Below, one piece after another: positions 26,846 to 35,737 of a stretch of 64,000 nucleotides of DNA (the stretch's first letter is position 1; every line of letters starts with the position of its first letter). The position numbers and the translations under genes were made by a program. Below the pieces are notes generated by a model. It searched no databases and was not told the DNA's origin. It was given only the letters and a program-made list of their open reading frames with translations. Origin of the DNA: Acetatifactor muris (GTDB lineage Bacteria > Bacillota > Clostridia > Lachnospirales > Lachnospiraceae); assembly GCF_024623325.1 (NCBI RefSeq), contig NZ_JANJZD010000015.1, positions 1 to 64,000 of the forward strand. The letters are read 5' to 3'.

Positions 26846-27342
26846 TCCTACACCTCCTCTGATGTATTTGGTAACTTTTGCAGACAATGGCGCTGTGTGC
26901 CAGTGGCACATGTTTAGCGTGGATCGAAGCGGAGTCCCAGACATGCATGCCTGCAGAGATGCAACGCTTCTCTTTCCTATATTGGCGGCTACCGCAAGGT
27001 CAGTAACTACACAGCTTTCTGTTGGGTTACTAACTTCACTATAAATCCATATATAAAAAATAGCAAATATTTATATATAATCTGTTTTTATAGTTGAAAC
27101 CTATTGATATTTGTGCTAGGATTTTTTTACGGAATTATACATAAGCCTCGAAAAGTATATGACATCTTCAAACATAACAGACACCAAAAACAGCCAGGAT
27201 AGTGTCAAGTGGTTTATGAAAACAGCAGTGGACCGGACAAGCCCCGGGAGGATTTACAGACACTTTAGTGACTGGAAATTCTCCCAGTTTAAGGGGGCTT
27301 GGGAGGGGAGCTGCGGAACTAAATTAAGAAGGAGAACATACT
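26846..27342. promoter_or_regulatory. Divergent control region between the LysR gene and its presumed targets
   Basis: About 500 bases with no gene. It holds a perfect palindrome, TGTGCCA-g-TGGCACA (26896-26910), and an AT-rich inverted repeat, ATATATAAA (27049-27057) with TTTATATAT (27070-27078). LysR proteins usually bind such sites between divergent genes. No promoter hexamers were convincing. Confidence 0.45.
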
Positions 27343-28242
27343 ATGGAAATACGGGTACTTCAATACTTTCTTGCCATTGCAAGAGAACAAAGCATTATAC
27401 GGGCTGCCGAATCCCTTCATCTCTCACAGCCTACTCTTTCCACACAAATTAAAAACATAGAAGAAGAACTGGGGAAACAGCTGCTGATTCGCGGCACAAA
27501 GGGTTCCCGTAAGGTTACGCTGACGGAAGAAGGAATGATTCTCAGGAAAAGAGCGGAGGAAATTCTGGATCTGGTAAAGAAAACAGAGCATGAGATTACC
27601 TGCTCCGATAATGTGGTAATCGGAGATATCTACATCGGTGCCGGAGAAACCGATGGAATGCGCCTGTTGACAAAAGCCGCCGGAAACTTAAAAAAACTTT
27701 ATCCGGGAATCCATTATCATATTTCGAGCGGCAATGCTGTCTTTGTCAAAGAACAGCTGGATAAAGGACTGATTGATTTTGGAATCATATTCGGAACGCC
27801 GGATACGAACAAATATGAGGCACTAAAACTCCCGTCAAAGGATATCTGGGGTGTCCTGATGCGAAAAGACTCCCCCCTGGCAGAAAAAGAATCTGTCTCT
27901 CCGGAAGACCTGTGGAATCAGCCATTGCTGATATCACAGCAGGAAACAGAGGGCGGGAGAATCTCCCAGTGGATGAAACGCAGCCTCTCGGAACTGGATA
28001 TCATTATGACTTATAATCTGTTGTTCAACGCTTCCCTGCTTGTGGAAGAAGGACTGGGATATGCTATCTGCTTTGACAGGATTATCAATACTTCCGGTGA
28101 CAGCAGGCTTTGTTTCCGCCCTCTGACACCCACAATCGAAATCGAAATGTATATGATCTGGAAAAAATATCAGGTCTTTTCCAAAGCAGCCGAAAAATTT
28201 TTAATGATGATGCAGGGGAATATAAACACTCTTTCACCATAA
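27343..28242 (+). CDS. LysR-family transcriptional regulator
   Basis: 299 residues. The N-terminal winged helix (EIRVLQYFLAIAREQSIIRA, AESLHLSQPTLSTQIKNIEE) and the two-lobed effector domain (VVIGDIYIGAGETDGMRL, LIDFGIIFGTPDTNKYEALK) are standard. GGAGAACATACT precedes the ATG. It is divergent from the DUF3737-LysE-PatB unit, which is the usual target arrangement. The ligand is unknown. Confidence 0.93.
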   Translation: MEIRVLQYFLAIAREQSIIRAAESLHLSQPTLSTQIKNIEEELGKQLLIRGTKGSRKVTLTEEGMILRKRAEEILDLVKKTEHEITCSDNVVIGDIYIGAGETDGMRLLTKAAGNLKKLYPGIHYHISSGNAVFVKEQLDKGLIDFGIIFGTPDTNKYEALKLPSKDIWGVLMRKDSPLAEKESVSPEDLWNQPLLISQQETEGGRISQWMKRSLSELDIIMTYNLLFNASLLVEEGLGYAICFDRIINTSGDSRLCFRPLTPTIEIEMYMIWKKYQVFSKAAEKFLMMMQGNINTLSP

Positions 28243-28290
28243 CATATTTTATTTGTTTACTATACTATAAAACCCTGCAAACTTCGCCCC

Positions 28291-28344
28291 TTGAAAGTTG
28301 GTAAAATATTTTACCAATTCCTGTACCAGTTTTTTACCAACTTT
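28291..28344. repeat. Palindrome and inverted repeat after the LysR gene
   Basis: TTGGTAAAATATTTTACCAA (28298-28317) is a perfect 20-base palindrome, and its right half recurs as TTTTACCAACTTT (28332-28344), pairing also with AAAGTTGGTAAAA (28294-28306). It may be an operator cluster or an unusual terminator for the LysR gene. Confidence 0.6.
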
Positions 28345-28399
28345 TCCGCAAAATTCTCTGATTTCCATCATCCCAAAATGACACCCCAGAAACGCAAAA

Positions 28400-28427
28400 A
28401 CGCTGGAAACATGCGGGTTTCCAGCGT
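28400..28427 (-). terminator. Terminator directly after the 35-codon gene
   Basis: ACGCTGGAAAC (28400-28410) and GTTTCCAGCGT (28417-28427) form an 11-bp stem with a six-base loop; on the minus strand TTTTTGCG follows. It starts 12 bases after the stop of the small gene. Confidence 0.75.
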
Positions 28428-28438
28428 TCTGTTTAATC

Positions 28439-28546
28439 TTATGAAATTGGAATTATATTCATGGGTAGACTTTTCCCCGGCGGTGGACGGGCTTTCTTTG
28501 ATATGTCAATGACCGTCGGATTTTGTCGAAAAGGTATATGCTTCAT
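28439..28546 (-). CDS. Small peptide gene, 35 residues
   Basis: An ATG at 28546 follows AAAGGAGG with eight bases between, the best ribosome site in this area. The peptide begins MKHIPFRQNPTVIDISKK and continues with a proline-rich ARPPPGKSLP part; it is basic and lacks a membrane helix. A terminator follows at once. The ribosome site lies in the loop of a hairpin (GGCGGCTA at 28547-28554, TAGCCGCC at 28562-28569), so translation may be controlled by structure. Not a family I know. It sits beside the peptide-resistance transporter genes. Confidence 0.45.
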   Translation of the reverse strand: MKHIPFRQNPTVIDISKKARPPPGKSLPMNIIPIS

Positions 28547-28607
28547 GGCGGCTACCTCCTTTAGCCGCCGCTTTTAACAGTGAAACCGCGTCATTTCTTG
28601 AGAAGAT

Positions 28608-28638
28608 AAAAAAGAAACGGCGGCTTTTTTTGCCGTCG
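28608..28638 (-). terminator. Terminator after the metallophosphoesterase remnant
   Basis: CGACGGC and GCCGCCG (one mismatch) around seven A residues on the minus strand, followed by TTTCTTTTTT. Confidence 0.6.
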
Positions 28639-28680
28639 TGCAGCAGATTACTTTATCATTCAGTTTTCTATAAGCTGTTC

Positions 28681-29011
28681 TTACAAATCCGTGTTAAGAA
28701 GTTCAATTACAATGACTTCCGGGCGGTTATTAAAGCGGATAGGAATAATGCTGTTACCTAATCCCCGGCTTGCTTTCTGATAACAATTCCAGCAGCTTTT
28801 TATTGCCTTTCCCAAATTCTACGTTGTGCAAGTCTGATACCTGCGCTATCCGAAACCCGGAAAATGCAGGGGGAATACGGCTGCTTGAAATTTTTATGTT
28901 ACTCACTGTCAACGCCGCATTTCCCCATATCGTCCAAATGAGCAGGGTAAAAAATATTACGATCATTACATATAATTTCACCAGTGCTTTTGGAATAGAA
29001 TGTTTTCTCAT
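28681..29011 (-). pseudogene. Metallophosphoesterase with large internal deletion
   Basis: The start (ATG 29011, AGGAAG upstream) gives one membrane helix (VKLYVMIVIFFTLLIWTIWG) and the first metal motif, QVSDLHN, of membrane-bound calcineurin-like phosphoesterases. After LLSESKP the frame stops. One frame over, the sequence reads GNSIIPIRFNNRPEVIVIEL, the normal C-terminus of the same family. Some 170 residues between the two parts are missing, including the other metal ligands. Confidence 0.85.
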
Positions 29012-29205
29012 GCTTCCTCGCTTCCTATTTGTTTCGTTTGATTTACCCGCCGCAATATGAACATAGCAAGAATTAGATAAAAAGTATTTTTTTATTGCCG
29101 TCATATGGCAGATTGTATTTCTATTGCTTATTTATATGCTAACTGCTAATTTTGTGGATTTCATAAATATTTGAAAAAAGGACGGCTCGCAAGCCGTCCA
29201 TAATG

Positions 29206-30561
29206 TCAATATGGAATTTTGATTATAACCTGTGCGCCGCCAGTCTTTTCAGAGTTGCTTAAAATAAGCTGTCCGCCATGTTTGGCTATTATGGAGTCTG
29301 CTACATAAAGACCTATTCCATAATGCGATTTGGAATGTCTGCTTTGTTCGTCCATAAAAAAAAGTTCGGTCGCATGTTTTAACGCTTCGGGAGAAAAACC
29401 ACTTCCCATATCAGTGATAGAGCATAGGATTGAATTATCTTTTTCATATACTTCAAAGAAAACTGTTTTTCCTGCTGGTGTATATTCTATTGCATTTGAA
29501 AAAACATTTGCAAAAACTCTTATCAGTTGTTCACTGTCTGCAAAGATATATTCCCGATCAACATTCTCCCTCCATTCCAGATAGATATTTTTTACAGCGC
29601 ACAAACCTTTTGCCTGTGTACGGATTTCTTGCAATAAGGAAGATAATTTTACATTTTTACGGCGAAAAGGAAAATTCTCTTTTGCTTTTGTCATGTCAAT
29701 TAGCGTTTCAATATAGTCCTGCATTTGAACAACACTGCCCTCGATATAGTCCGCACATTCTTTCTGATTATCGGCAAGTATCGTGTCATACAGCAGCTCC
29801 GTATTTCCACGGATAATAGTCAGTGGTGTTTTCAAATCATGTGCCAAAGCTGAAATCTGCTCCTGCCTTAATTTATCCGCTTGCCATTGCTCGGCAAGCG
29901 AATTTTTTAGTGCCTGTTTCAAGTGTTCCAATGCGGATAAGGCGCGGTCTACTTCAAATATGCCACTACTTTCAATCTTAAAATCCAAATCCTGCTTCTC
30001 AATTTTCTGGGTTACGATAAGCAGTTTGTCAATTTTCCTGCCCGTATATTTCCCAAACCAATGGGAAACAAAGAGCAGCAAAACGATAATCTCAATCATT
30101 ATCAGCCCGATAAGGCAAAAGTCGGATGTCGGACATATCCGTCGAAGCGCTGGATTGCTGAATTGTGAAGTCAAACGGTATCGCAAAAGAATGACTTCAT
30201 TCTCACGGTCAACGATCCGAACACGGTATGGGTGAACTACATTTTTTCCGTTTATGACAGCTTTCTCCCAAAAGGTGTTGGCGGTATCTTCTGATAAAGA
30301 ACCGTACTGGAACGCACCTGTGGGAGAATAAACGCCATAATCGCAAAAGCTGGGAATGTCGGCTGTATCAAATAATTTATCTGTCTGTATTTTTTCTGCT
30401 GCGTCATCAATACTATCCTCAATATTCATGGCAGGAATAATGACTTCTGTATTGATGAAGAGCATATATAGACCAACATTAACGGCAATAATAAAAAGGA
30501 TACCTCCAGCAACAGTGAATATATACCGCATGAACACAGAACGTAGTTTTTTTACTCCCAT
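29206..30561 (-). CDS. Sensor histidine kinase of the peptide-resistance locus
   Basis: 451 residues. Two membrane helices (near 10-30 and 155-180) enclose an outer domain of about 120 residues. HAMP-like linker, then the H-box LAHDLKTPLTIIRGNTELL, the N-box NVFSNAIEYTP, and the G boxes TDMGSGF and YGIGLYVADSI are all intact. Kinases with HDLKTP and such a size control LanFEG/CprABC-type transporters in Firmicutes. It overlaps the regulator gene by 10 bases. The likely signal is a cationic peptide, by analogy. Confidence 0.9.
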   Translation of the reverse strand: MGVKKLRSVFMRYIFTVAGGILFIIAVNVGLYMLFINTEVIIPAMNIEDSIDDAAEKIQTDKLFDTADIPSFCDYGVYSPTGAFQYGSLSEDTANTFWEKAVINGKNVVHPYRVRIVDRENEVILLRYRLTSQFSNPALRRICPTSDFCLIGLIMIEIIVLLLFVSHWFGKYTGRKIDKLLIVTQKIEKQDLDFKIESSGIFEVDRALSALEHLKQALKNSLAEQWQADKLRQEQISALAHDLKTPLTIIRGNTELLYDTILADNQKECADYIEGSVVQMQDYIETLIDMTKAKENFPFRRKNVKLSSLLQEIRTQAKGLCAVKNIYLEWRENVDREYIFADSEQLIRVFANVFSNAIEYTPAGKTVFFEVYEKDNSILCSITDMGSGFSPEALKHATELFFMDEQSRHSKSHYGIGLYVADSIIAKHGGQLILSNSEKTGGAQVIIKIPY

Positions 30562-31211
30562 TTATAACCCACCCCCCAAACCGTTTCAATAGGGGATAAT
30601 TTGACAGCCGCTAACTTACTGCGGATATTTTTTACATGAGTGGCTATCACACTATCGTCACTTTCTCCCTCAAAACCAAAAACAGCTTCATAAATCTGCT
30701 CTTTTGAAAAAACCTGTCCCCGGTGCAAAGCCAGATATTCACATATTTCATACTCACTTTTGGTTAGAGGGAGTTTATTCCCATTGACTTCCGTTTCCTT
30801 TGCGTTGATGTGAAAGATAATACCCGAAATGGATATGGCATATTTCTTTTCTCGGTTATCTCTGCGTAAATGTGCATTTACACGGGCAAGCAATTCATTT
30901 GTACCAAAAGGCTTTGTGATGTAATCGTCGCCGCCAATTCCCAAACCACGAACAATATCACTTTCCTGTGTTTTTGCAGTCAAGAAAATAATAGGGCAAT
31001 CCACAAGGGAACGGATTTGATCGCATAATTCAAAACCGTCCATATCCGGCATCATAATATCCAGCAAAATCAAATCATATCGTCTGAAATCTATATCAAG
31101 AACGGCTTTTGCATTTGCTTGAAGTGTTACGGTATGGGCGTCTTTTTCGAGAATGCGTTTTATCAGTTGAAGCATTGCGTTTTCATCATCAACAACTAAT
31201 ATATTCGCCAT
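30552..31211 (-). CDS. OmpR-family response regulator of the peptide-resistance locus
   Basis: 219 residues: receiver (VVDDENAM, phospho-Asp in LILLDIMMPDMDG, FLTAKT, TKPFG) and winged helix (LPLTKSEYEICEYLALHRGQ ... IETVWGVGYKWE). It is most similar in layout to CprR/VanR-type regulators. It lies between the ABC transporter genes and the kinase, all on the minus strand. Only 66 bases separate it from the last permease gene, so one operon of five genes is likely. Confidence 0.92.
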   Translation of the reverse strand: MANILVVDDENAMLQLIKRILEKDAHTVTLQANAKAVLDIDFRRYDLILLDIMMPDMDGFELCDQIRSLVDCPIIFLTAKTQESDIVRGLGIGGDDYITKPFGTNELLARVNAHLRRDNREKKYAISISGIIFHINAKETEVNGNKLPLTKSEYEICEYLALHRGQVFSKEQIYEAVFGFEGESDDSVIATHVKNIRSKLAAVKLSPIETVWGVGYKWE

Positions 31212-31277
31212 ATCAATCCCTCCTGTCAGACTTCATTTACGGTCACCCCAAAAGGCATATTATATTATATCATCTCC

Positions 31278-32030
31278 TCACTCATTTGTACACTTTCCCT
31301 CGTACCGCAAAAACCACACGAACAAAATTACAATAAACAAAACCGTCATGCCCGCGCACATGCTTATCCCGAATTTAAGTTCTGCGCTAACAGCAGTTAA
31401 ATCCTGCAAGGCAAATTGAAGTGCGAAATCACTAAGATGTATTCCAAAACCATATGGCAGCACAAACCACAAGCCTGTACCTAAGCCCGTTTGGAGCAAT
31501 GCAGCTAATAAACTGCCAATAGCTCCCATTCCTATGCAGACCGTTCTTCCAAACCGAAATGCCAAAATAATAGAAAGAGCATATAGCAGTATATTACTGC
31601 TCCACAAGATCAAAGCCGGTAATACAAGGGATGATGTCGGCAAAAGCAATTTTGTTCCTGTTGCCGGAAGTAACAAAGCAAATAAAAATATGCTCAATAA
31701 TACCGCAAGCAATCCGGCGGCAATCAGTAACAGGAATTTAGACAAAATGGCTTTCGTTTTGGAACGCAGCACTAAAATATTCTGATAATGCCCCGCCCGG
31801 TTTTCCTGTCCTGCGATAGTCTCACAAACGATACTAATAACAAAAGGATATGCGATTGCGAAAAGCTGAAAAAATACCGCAATTTTGTTTATATCGTTTA
31901 CAGCCGCAAATGTCGCATACAGTAAAACAAGTGCCACTCCCAGAAATGGGAATAAAACATGTATCCAAAAGAACGAAGAATTGCGCAACTTGTAAAAATC
32001 GCTTTTTAGATAATGATATAACTCAATCAT
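31278..32030 (-). CDS. ABC-2-type permease (LanG/LanE-like), second subunit
   Basis: 250 residues with six membrane helices and a hydrophilic N-terminus (ELYHYLKSDFYKLRNSSFFW), typical of permeases of lantibiotic-immunity transporters. The conserved ENRAGHYQNILV after the second helix is found in this family. The gene overlaps the preceding permease gene by eight bases, indicating coupled translation and a heterodimer. Confidence 0.85.
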   Translation of the reverse strand: MIELYHYLKSDFYKLRNSSFFWIHVLFPFLGVALVLLYATFAAVNDINKIAVFFQLFAIAYPFVISIVCETIAGQENRAGHYQNILVLRSKTKAILSKFLLLIAAGLLAVLLSIFLFALLLPATGTKLLLPTSSLVLPALILWSSNILLYALSIILAFRFGRTVCIGMGAIGSLLAALLQTGLGTGLWFVLPYGFGIHLSDFALQFALQDLTAVSAELKFGISMCAGMTVLFIVILFVWFLRYEGKCTNE

Positions 32031-32751
32031 GTGTTATGTCTCCTTTAGTGAAAAGCCATGCTGTAAGCAAAAAACACAGTACCGCCAAAATCAAGCTAAG
32101 CAAAACGGCAGGAACGATTGTTCCAGTATTTAGCAGAAAAGAACCATTTTCAATAGGAATACCGTTAGGGTGCATTTTGAAAAAGGGGCATACAATGCGT
32201 GCTGGAATGGCAAATGGATTGAGATAAAACAAATCACTTTCTGCTCCAATCGTAGATAAAATGTTGCAGCTAAAGGAAATTAGTACAGCGGTAAGATAAT
32301 TTGTCTTTTTGGCAAGCAACATAATAAGCGGAAGCTGCCAAACGTAAACAAGAAACAATAACATACAGCCCAAAAAACCATTAAGCGGATCAATGTTCAT
32401 CATGGTAAAAACACCAAAGAGCGTACAGCCACCCCACATTACAAAATTGGTTAATAAAAGCAGCACAGCAACTGCAAACAGCTTGCCAATCCAGATTTTC
32501 TTCATGTCAACAGAGAAACAGAGAATATTCTGATACTGTGTGCGTTTTTCACAACTGATAAAGCTGGCACACCAAATAGCAATCATAATCGGCAGTATCA
32601 AAATATACCACCAATTATAGGCTGTAAGCTGAACAAATTTGCCACTCAAAATGTATCCTAAACTCAAAGTAACGATAGGAGCCGCAACAAATAGCTTTAA
32701 TGCAAACGTATGACGTACTTTTAATAATTCAGAATGTATAAGATGAAACAT
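32023..32751 (-). CDS. ABC-2-type permease (LanE/LanG-like), first subunit
   Basis: 242 residues, six membrane helices, opening LIHSELLKVRHTFALKLFVA and a CEKRTQYQNILCFSVDMKKIW segment that parallels the one in the next gene; the two are paralogues. With the ATPase at 32751 it should form an exporter or extractor that removes antimicrobial peptides from the membrane. No bacteriocin synthesis gene is nearby. Its start abuts the ATPase stop. Confidence 0.85.
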   Translation of the reverse strand: MFHLIHSELLKVRHTFALKLFVAAPIVTLSLGYILSGKFVQLTAYNWWYILILPIMIAIWCASFISCEKRTQYQNILCFSVDMKKIWIGKLFAVAVLLLLTNFVMWGGCTLFGVFTMMNIDPLNGFLGCMLLFLVYVWQLPLIMLLAKKTNYLTAVLISFSCNILSTIGAESDLFYLNPFAIPARIVCPFFKMHPNGIPIENGSFLLNTGTIVPAVLLSLILAVLCFLLTAWLFTKGDITHD

Positions 32752-33467
32752 TATTTTTCCCCCCTTTCGTTATTAGCAGCTACAACACGCATAAAAATTT
32801 CTTCTAAACTTGTGCCTTTGTTTATTTTGCTTTCATAGCCCAACTTCCCGGCAGAAATAATTCCAATGTGTTCCGCAATCTGTTCTACTTCGGATAAAAT
32901 GTGGCTGGATAAAATTACTGTAATTCCATGCGCCGGAAAAGAACAGATAAGTTCCCGTAATTCTTGAATACCAATAGGGTCTAACCCGTTTGTCGGTTCA
33001 TCTAAAATCAACAATTTAGGTGATGATAACAACGCAAGCGCAATGCCAAGCCGCTGTTTCATTCCCAAAGAAAAATGTCCCGATTTCTTTTTTCGGGTGC
33101 CTGTAAGGTCAACAATCCGTAAGACTTCCTCAATACGGGTATCGGGAAGTCCCAGCGCAAGGGTTCGCACTTTCAGATTTTCGTATGCAGTCAGATTTTC
33201 GTATAGAGGCGGCATTTCAATCAATGCGCCAATAGATTGTAAATCGCTGCGGTTCCATGCGTGACCGTCAAACTCAATTTCTCCCGATGTAGGGCGCAAA
33301 ATGCCAGTGAGCATTTTAAGAATGGTAGATTTGCCTGCTCCATTCGGTCCCAGCAATCCGTAGACAGAATTTCTCTGAATGTTCAAAGATACATTGTTTA
33401 CTGCTGTCTGCCCTTTGAAATTTTTACAGAGGTTTGTTGTTTTCAAAATCATATCCATAATCATCAT
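32751..33467 (-). CDS. ABC transporter ATPase of the lantibiotic-protection type
   Basis: 238 residues. Walker A is GPNGAGKST, the signature FSLGMKQRLGIALALL, Walker B LLILDEPTNGLDP, with a switch His in ILSSHILSEVEQIA. The sequence around TAYENLKVRTLALGLPD and the C-terminal KINKGTSLEEIFMRVV matches LanF/BcrA/CprA-type ATPases. It begins the five-gene operon. Resistance rather than self-immunity is likely, as no peptide gene is visible apart from the unproven small gene at 28.5 kb. Confidence 0.93.
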   Translation of the reverse strand: MMIMDMILKTTNLCKNFKGQTAVNNVSLNIQRNSVYGLLGPNGAGKSTILKMLTGILRPTSGEIEFDGHAWNRSDLQSIGALIEMPPLYENLTAYENLKVRTLALGLPDTRIEEVLRIVDLTGTRKKKSGHFSLGMKQRLGIALALLSSPKLLILDEPTNGLDPIGIQELRELICSFPAHGITVILSSHILSEVEQIAEHIGIISAGKLGYESKINKGTSLEEIFMRVVAANNERGEK

Positions 33468-33626
33468 GTCCTTTCATTTAATTCTATCAATAGCATAGAG
33501 GATATTTTTGAAGATTTCATAAAGAAAATGGAATTTTGACGAGAAATCAAAAGGAATTATTTAAGTCAATATATAGAATTGTGTAGACATATCCAAAAAG
33601 AAAGGTGAACAGTAAAATGTAATAGG

Positions 33627-33990
33627 GTGAATAATCACGGCAAAAAGACCAGTACCACGATACGATTTTAAGGCTTTTGGGGAAGCGATCAAGACAGCCC
33701 GGAAAGGGCGCAAAGAGAGCAGGAAAAAGGTATGCGACGAAATGTATATATCCCCGCGCTACCTTGCGAATATTGAGAATAAGGGGCAACACCCCAGCTT
33801 ACAGATATTCTTTGAGCTTATGCTGCGTTACAATATCTCGGTAGACCAATTCCTTTTGGAGCAACCCGTCGGGAAGAACACCCAGCGGCGGCAGCTTGAC
33901 GCCCTGCTGGACGATATGAGCGATACAGGAATACGGATAGTCACCGCTACGGCGCGGGAGATCGCAGAGGTTGAGGGTGAGGGACAATAG
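33627..33990 (+). pseudogene. XRE-family regulator of a mobile element, start region damaged
   Basis: The frame reads ITAKRPVPRYDFKAFGEAIK, VCDEMYISPRYLANIENKGQ, then HPSLQIFFELMLRYNISVDQ, the Cro/C1 helix-turn-helix of Tn1549-type elements, and ends in RRQLDALLDDMSDTGIRIVT. No in-frame ATG precedes the domain: the GTG at 33627 is one base out of frame, as if a single A had been inserted. An internal ATG at 33742 would leave out half of the DNA-binding domain. It marks the left border of the thiamine-gene block. Confidence 0.7.
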
Positions 33991-34021
33991 CCCTTGTCCG
34001 GCTAAAATTGAATAGGGACTA

Positions 34022-34060
34022 AGAAGCGTTGCAATTATTTTCAGTTGCAGCGCTTTTCTT
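34022..34060 (+). terminator. Terminator after the XRE gene
   Basis: AGCGTTGCAA and TTGCAGCGCT (one G-U pair) with a ten-base loop, followed by TTTCTTTT on the plus strand. Confidence 0.8.
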
Positions 34061-34160
34061 TTGCGTAAATTCGCCAAATCAGACATTCCCGGTGTTGTAG
34101 GTAGTAGGAAGAACTTTCGTAGCAAGCATGTGCTCGGCGGTGAAATTTAGTTTATTCCGA

Positions 34161-34447
34161 TTATATTATTTGCTCAATATAATCAAGTAAGGGATGCAGC
34201 TTACCGTTATCACTTCTGTTTGCTGTAAACTAATTGTAGCAATATCAATATCCGCATGGAAAAGCCAAACATCATAGAAGTCTTGTGACTGTTCTCGTCG
34301 GGTTTGATAAATCAACTTTCCGCTTTTTGCGTCTAATTCTATTCCTAATTCTTCTTTTACCTCTCGCAATGCACCATGCAGACTATCTTCACTTGCAAGA
34401 ACAGAGCCACCTGTACACTCCCAAAAGTACGGATATAATTCATTCAT
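34161..34447 (-). pseudogene. Nudix hydrolase remnant
   Basis: The Nudix box is intact (GGSVLASEDSLHGALREVKEELGI), preceded by NELYPYFWECT. The N-terminal beta strands that normally come before are missing. After QQTEV the similarity continues one frame over as DNGKLHPLLDYIEQII, so about 20 residues were also lost there with a frameshift. It follows the HAD gene by three bases and was the last gene of the thiamine operon. Confidence 0.8.
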
Positions 34448-34449
34448 AG

Positions 34450-35106
34450 TTACACTTCCTTACATGGAAAAGGAGCCTGTTTGAAATTAAGAATATAACT
34501 ATCTGCAATTTCTTCAATCTCTGTCTGATTATGGGCAGAATATTTATCATATACACCACAGGCAATCATATTTGCCAGTTTTGCGCTTTTAATCGCTGGA
34601 AGCACATCATCAAACACAATGCAGCGTTCGGGAACAACACGCAATCTTTTTGCTGCAAGTTCAAACACGTCGGGACATTCCTTACCATGCCGTACTTCGT
34701 CAGTAGAGCAAAGAACATCAAATAAATGTAAAATAGAATTATTTTTTAGACAAGGTATAAATAATTCTTTTGGAAGTCCTGTTGCAACAGCTAACTTTAT
34801 GCCACGGGATTTTAACTGTAAAAGATAATCCATAGCATAGGACTGAATTTTAACATTGTTTGTGTATTCATATGCTGCCATAACATTCCATTCTTTAATA
34901 ATATCATCTATTGTTTCGGAAAGTCCAAACAGTTCAATCGTATACTGTGCAGCTTCTTCAAAGCTGCGGGCGCAAATTTCTACTACATAATCAGTCGGAA
35001 CAGGTAATCCCCGTTTCTGTAAAAACTTTATATCTATTTGTTCCCAAACATTCATAGAGTTTAGGAGTGTACCGTCCAGATCGAAAATTGCTGCTTCAAA
35101 GGTCAT
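34450..35106 (-). CDS. HAD-family phosphatase of the thiamine operon
   Basis: 218 residues. HAD motif I is [10 protein letters not shown], motif II the VATGLPKE segment, motif III the lysine in [10 protein letters not shown], motif [10 protein letters not shown]. The helical cap lies between motifs I and II, so it is of the beta-phosphoglucomutase-like class. Overlap with thiE by 11 bases places it in the thiamine operon, where HAD enzymes have been proposed to dephosphorylate thiamine intermediates; here that is inference. Confidence 0.88.
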   Translation of the reverse strand: MTFEAAIFDLDGTLLNSMNVWEQIDIKFLQKRGLPVPTDYVVEICARSFEEAAQYTIELFGLSETIDDIIKEWNVMAAYEYTNNVKIQSYAMDYLLQLKSRGIKLAVATGLPKELFIPCLKNNSILHLFDVLCSTDEVRHGKECPDVFELAAKRLRVVPERCIVFDDVLPAIKSAKLANMIACGVYDKYSAHNQTEIEEIADSYILNFKQAPFPCKEV

Positions 35107-35737
35107 GTTCCAACACCTCCTTGTAAAACATACTTTTCATTTCCGCAGCCGCTTTCTGTATATCGGGTTGAGCTATAATGGCGGAAACAACCGCCAATCC
35201 ATTAATTCCCGTATTGTGAAACAGCTTTATATTACTTTTGTTGATACCGCCGATTGCTATAATAGGGAGATTAACAGCATGACGGATTTTTTTTAATTCT
35301 TCTATTGATACATAGTTTGCGTCTGTCTTTGTCCCGGTGGGAAACATGGCTCCAACGCCCAAATAGTCCGCTCCGTCGTTTGCTGCCTGTACTGCTTCTT
35401 TTACAGAAGCAGCGGAAACACCAAGCAACATATCCGTACCAATCAAATCACGGACAATAGCAGCAGGAATATCACTTTGCCCAATATGTACACCGTCTGC
35501 ATTAACCGCCATTGCAATATCAATACGGTCATTGATAATAAAAGGAACATGGTATTGCTCGGTTACTTTTTTAACTTCTACGGATTGTCTATAAAAATCC
35601 AAAGATGATATATTTTTTTCCCGAAGCTGTATCATAGTGCAGCCCCCAAGTATAGCTTGTTCAACCGCTTCAATTAAGGTAGCGGTACTCATAAGGCTGC
35701 GGTCTGTTACAAGGTACAACGTATAGTCGTATTTCAT
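35096..35737 (-). CDS. thiE: Thiamine-phosphate synthase
   Basis: 213 residues, TIM-barrel. Key blocks: [65 protein letters not shown]. These form the HMP-diphosphate and thiazole-phosphate sites. The enzyme joins the two halves of thiamine. The ATG overlaps the thiD stop by four bases. No thiG/thiC is present, so the operon seems to serve salvage of precursors. Confidence 0.95.
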   Translation of the reverse strand: MKYDYTLYLVTDRSLMSTATLIEAVEQAILGGCTMIQLREKNISSLDFYRQSVEVKKVTEQYHVPFIINDRIDIAMAVNADGVHIGQSDIPAAIVRDLIGTDMLLGVSAASVKEAVQAANDGADYLGVGAMFPTGTKTDANYVSIEELKKIRHAVNLPIIAIGGINKSNIKLFHNTGINGLAVVSAIIAQPDIQKAAAEMKSMFYKEVLEHDL

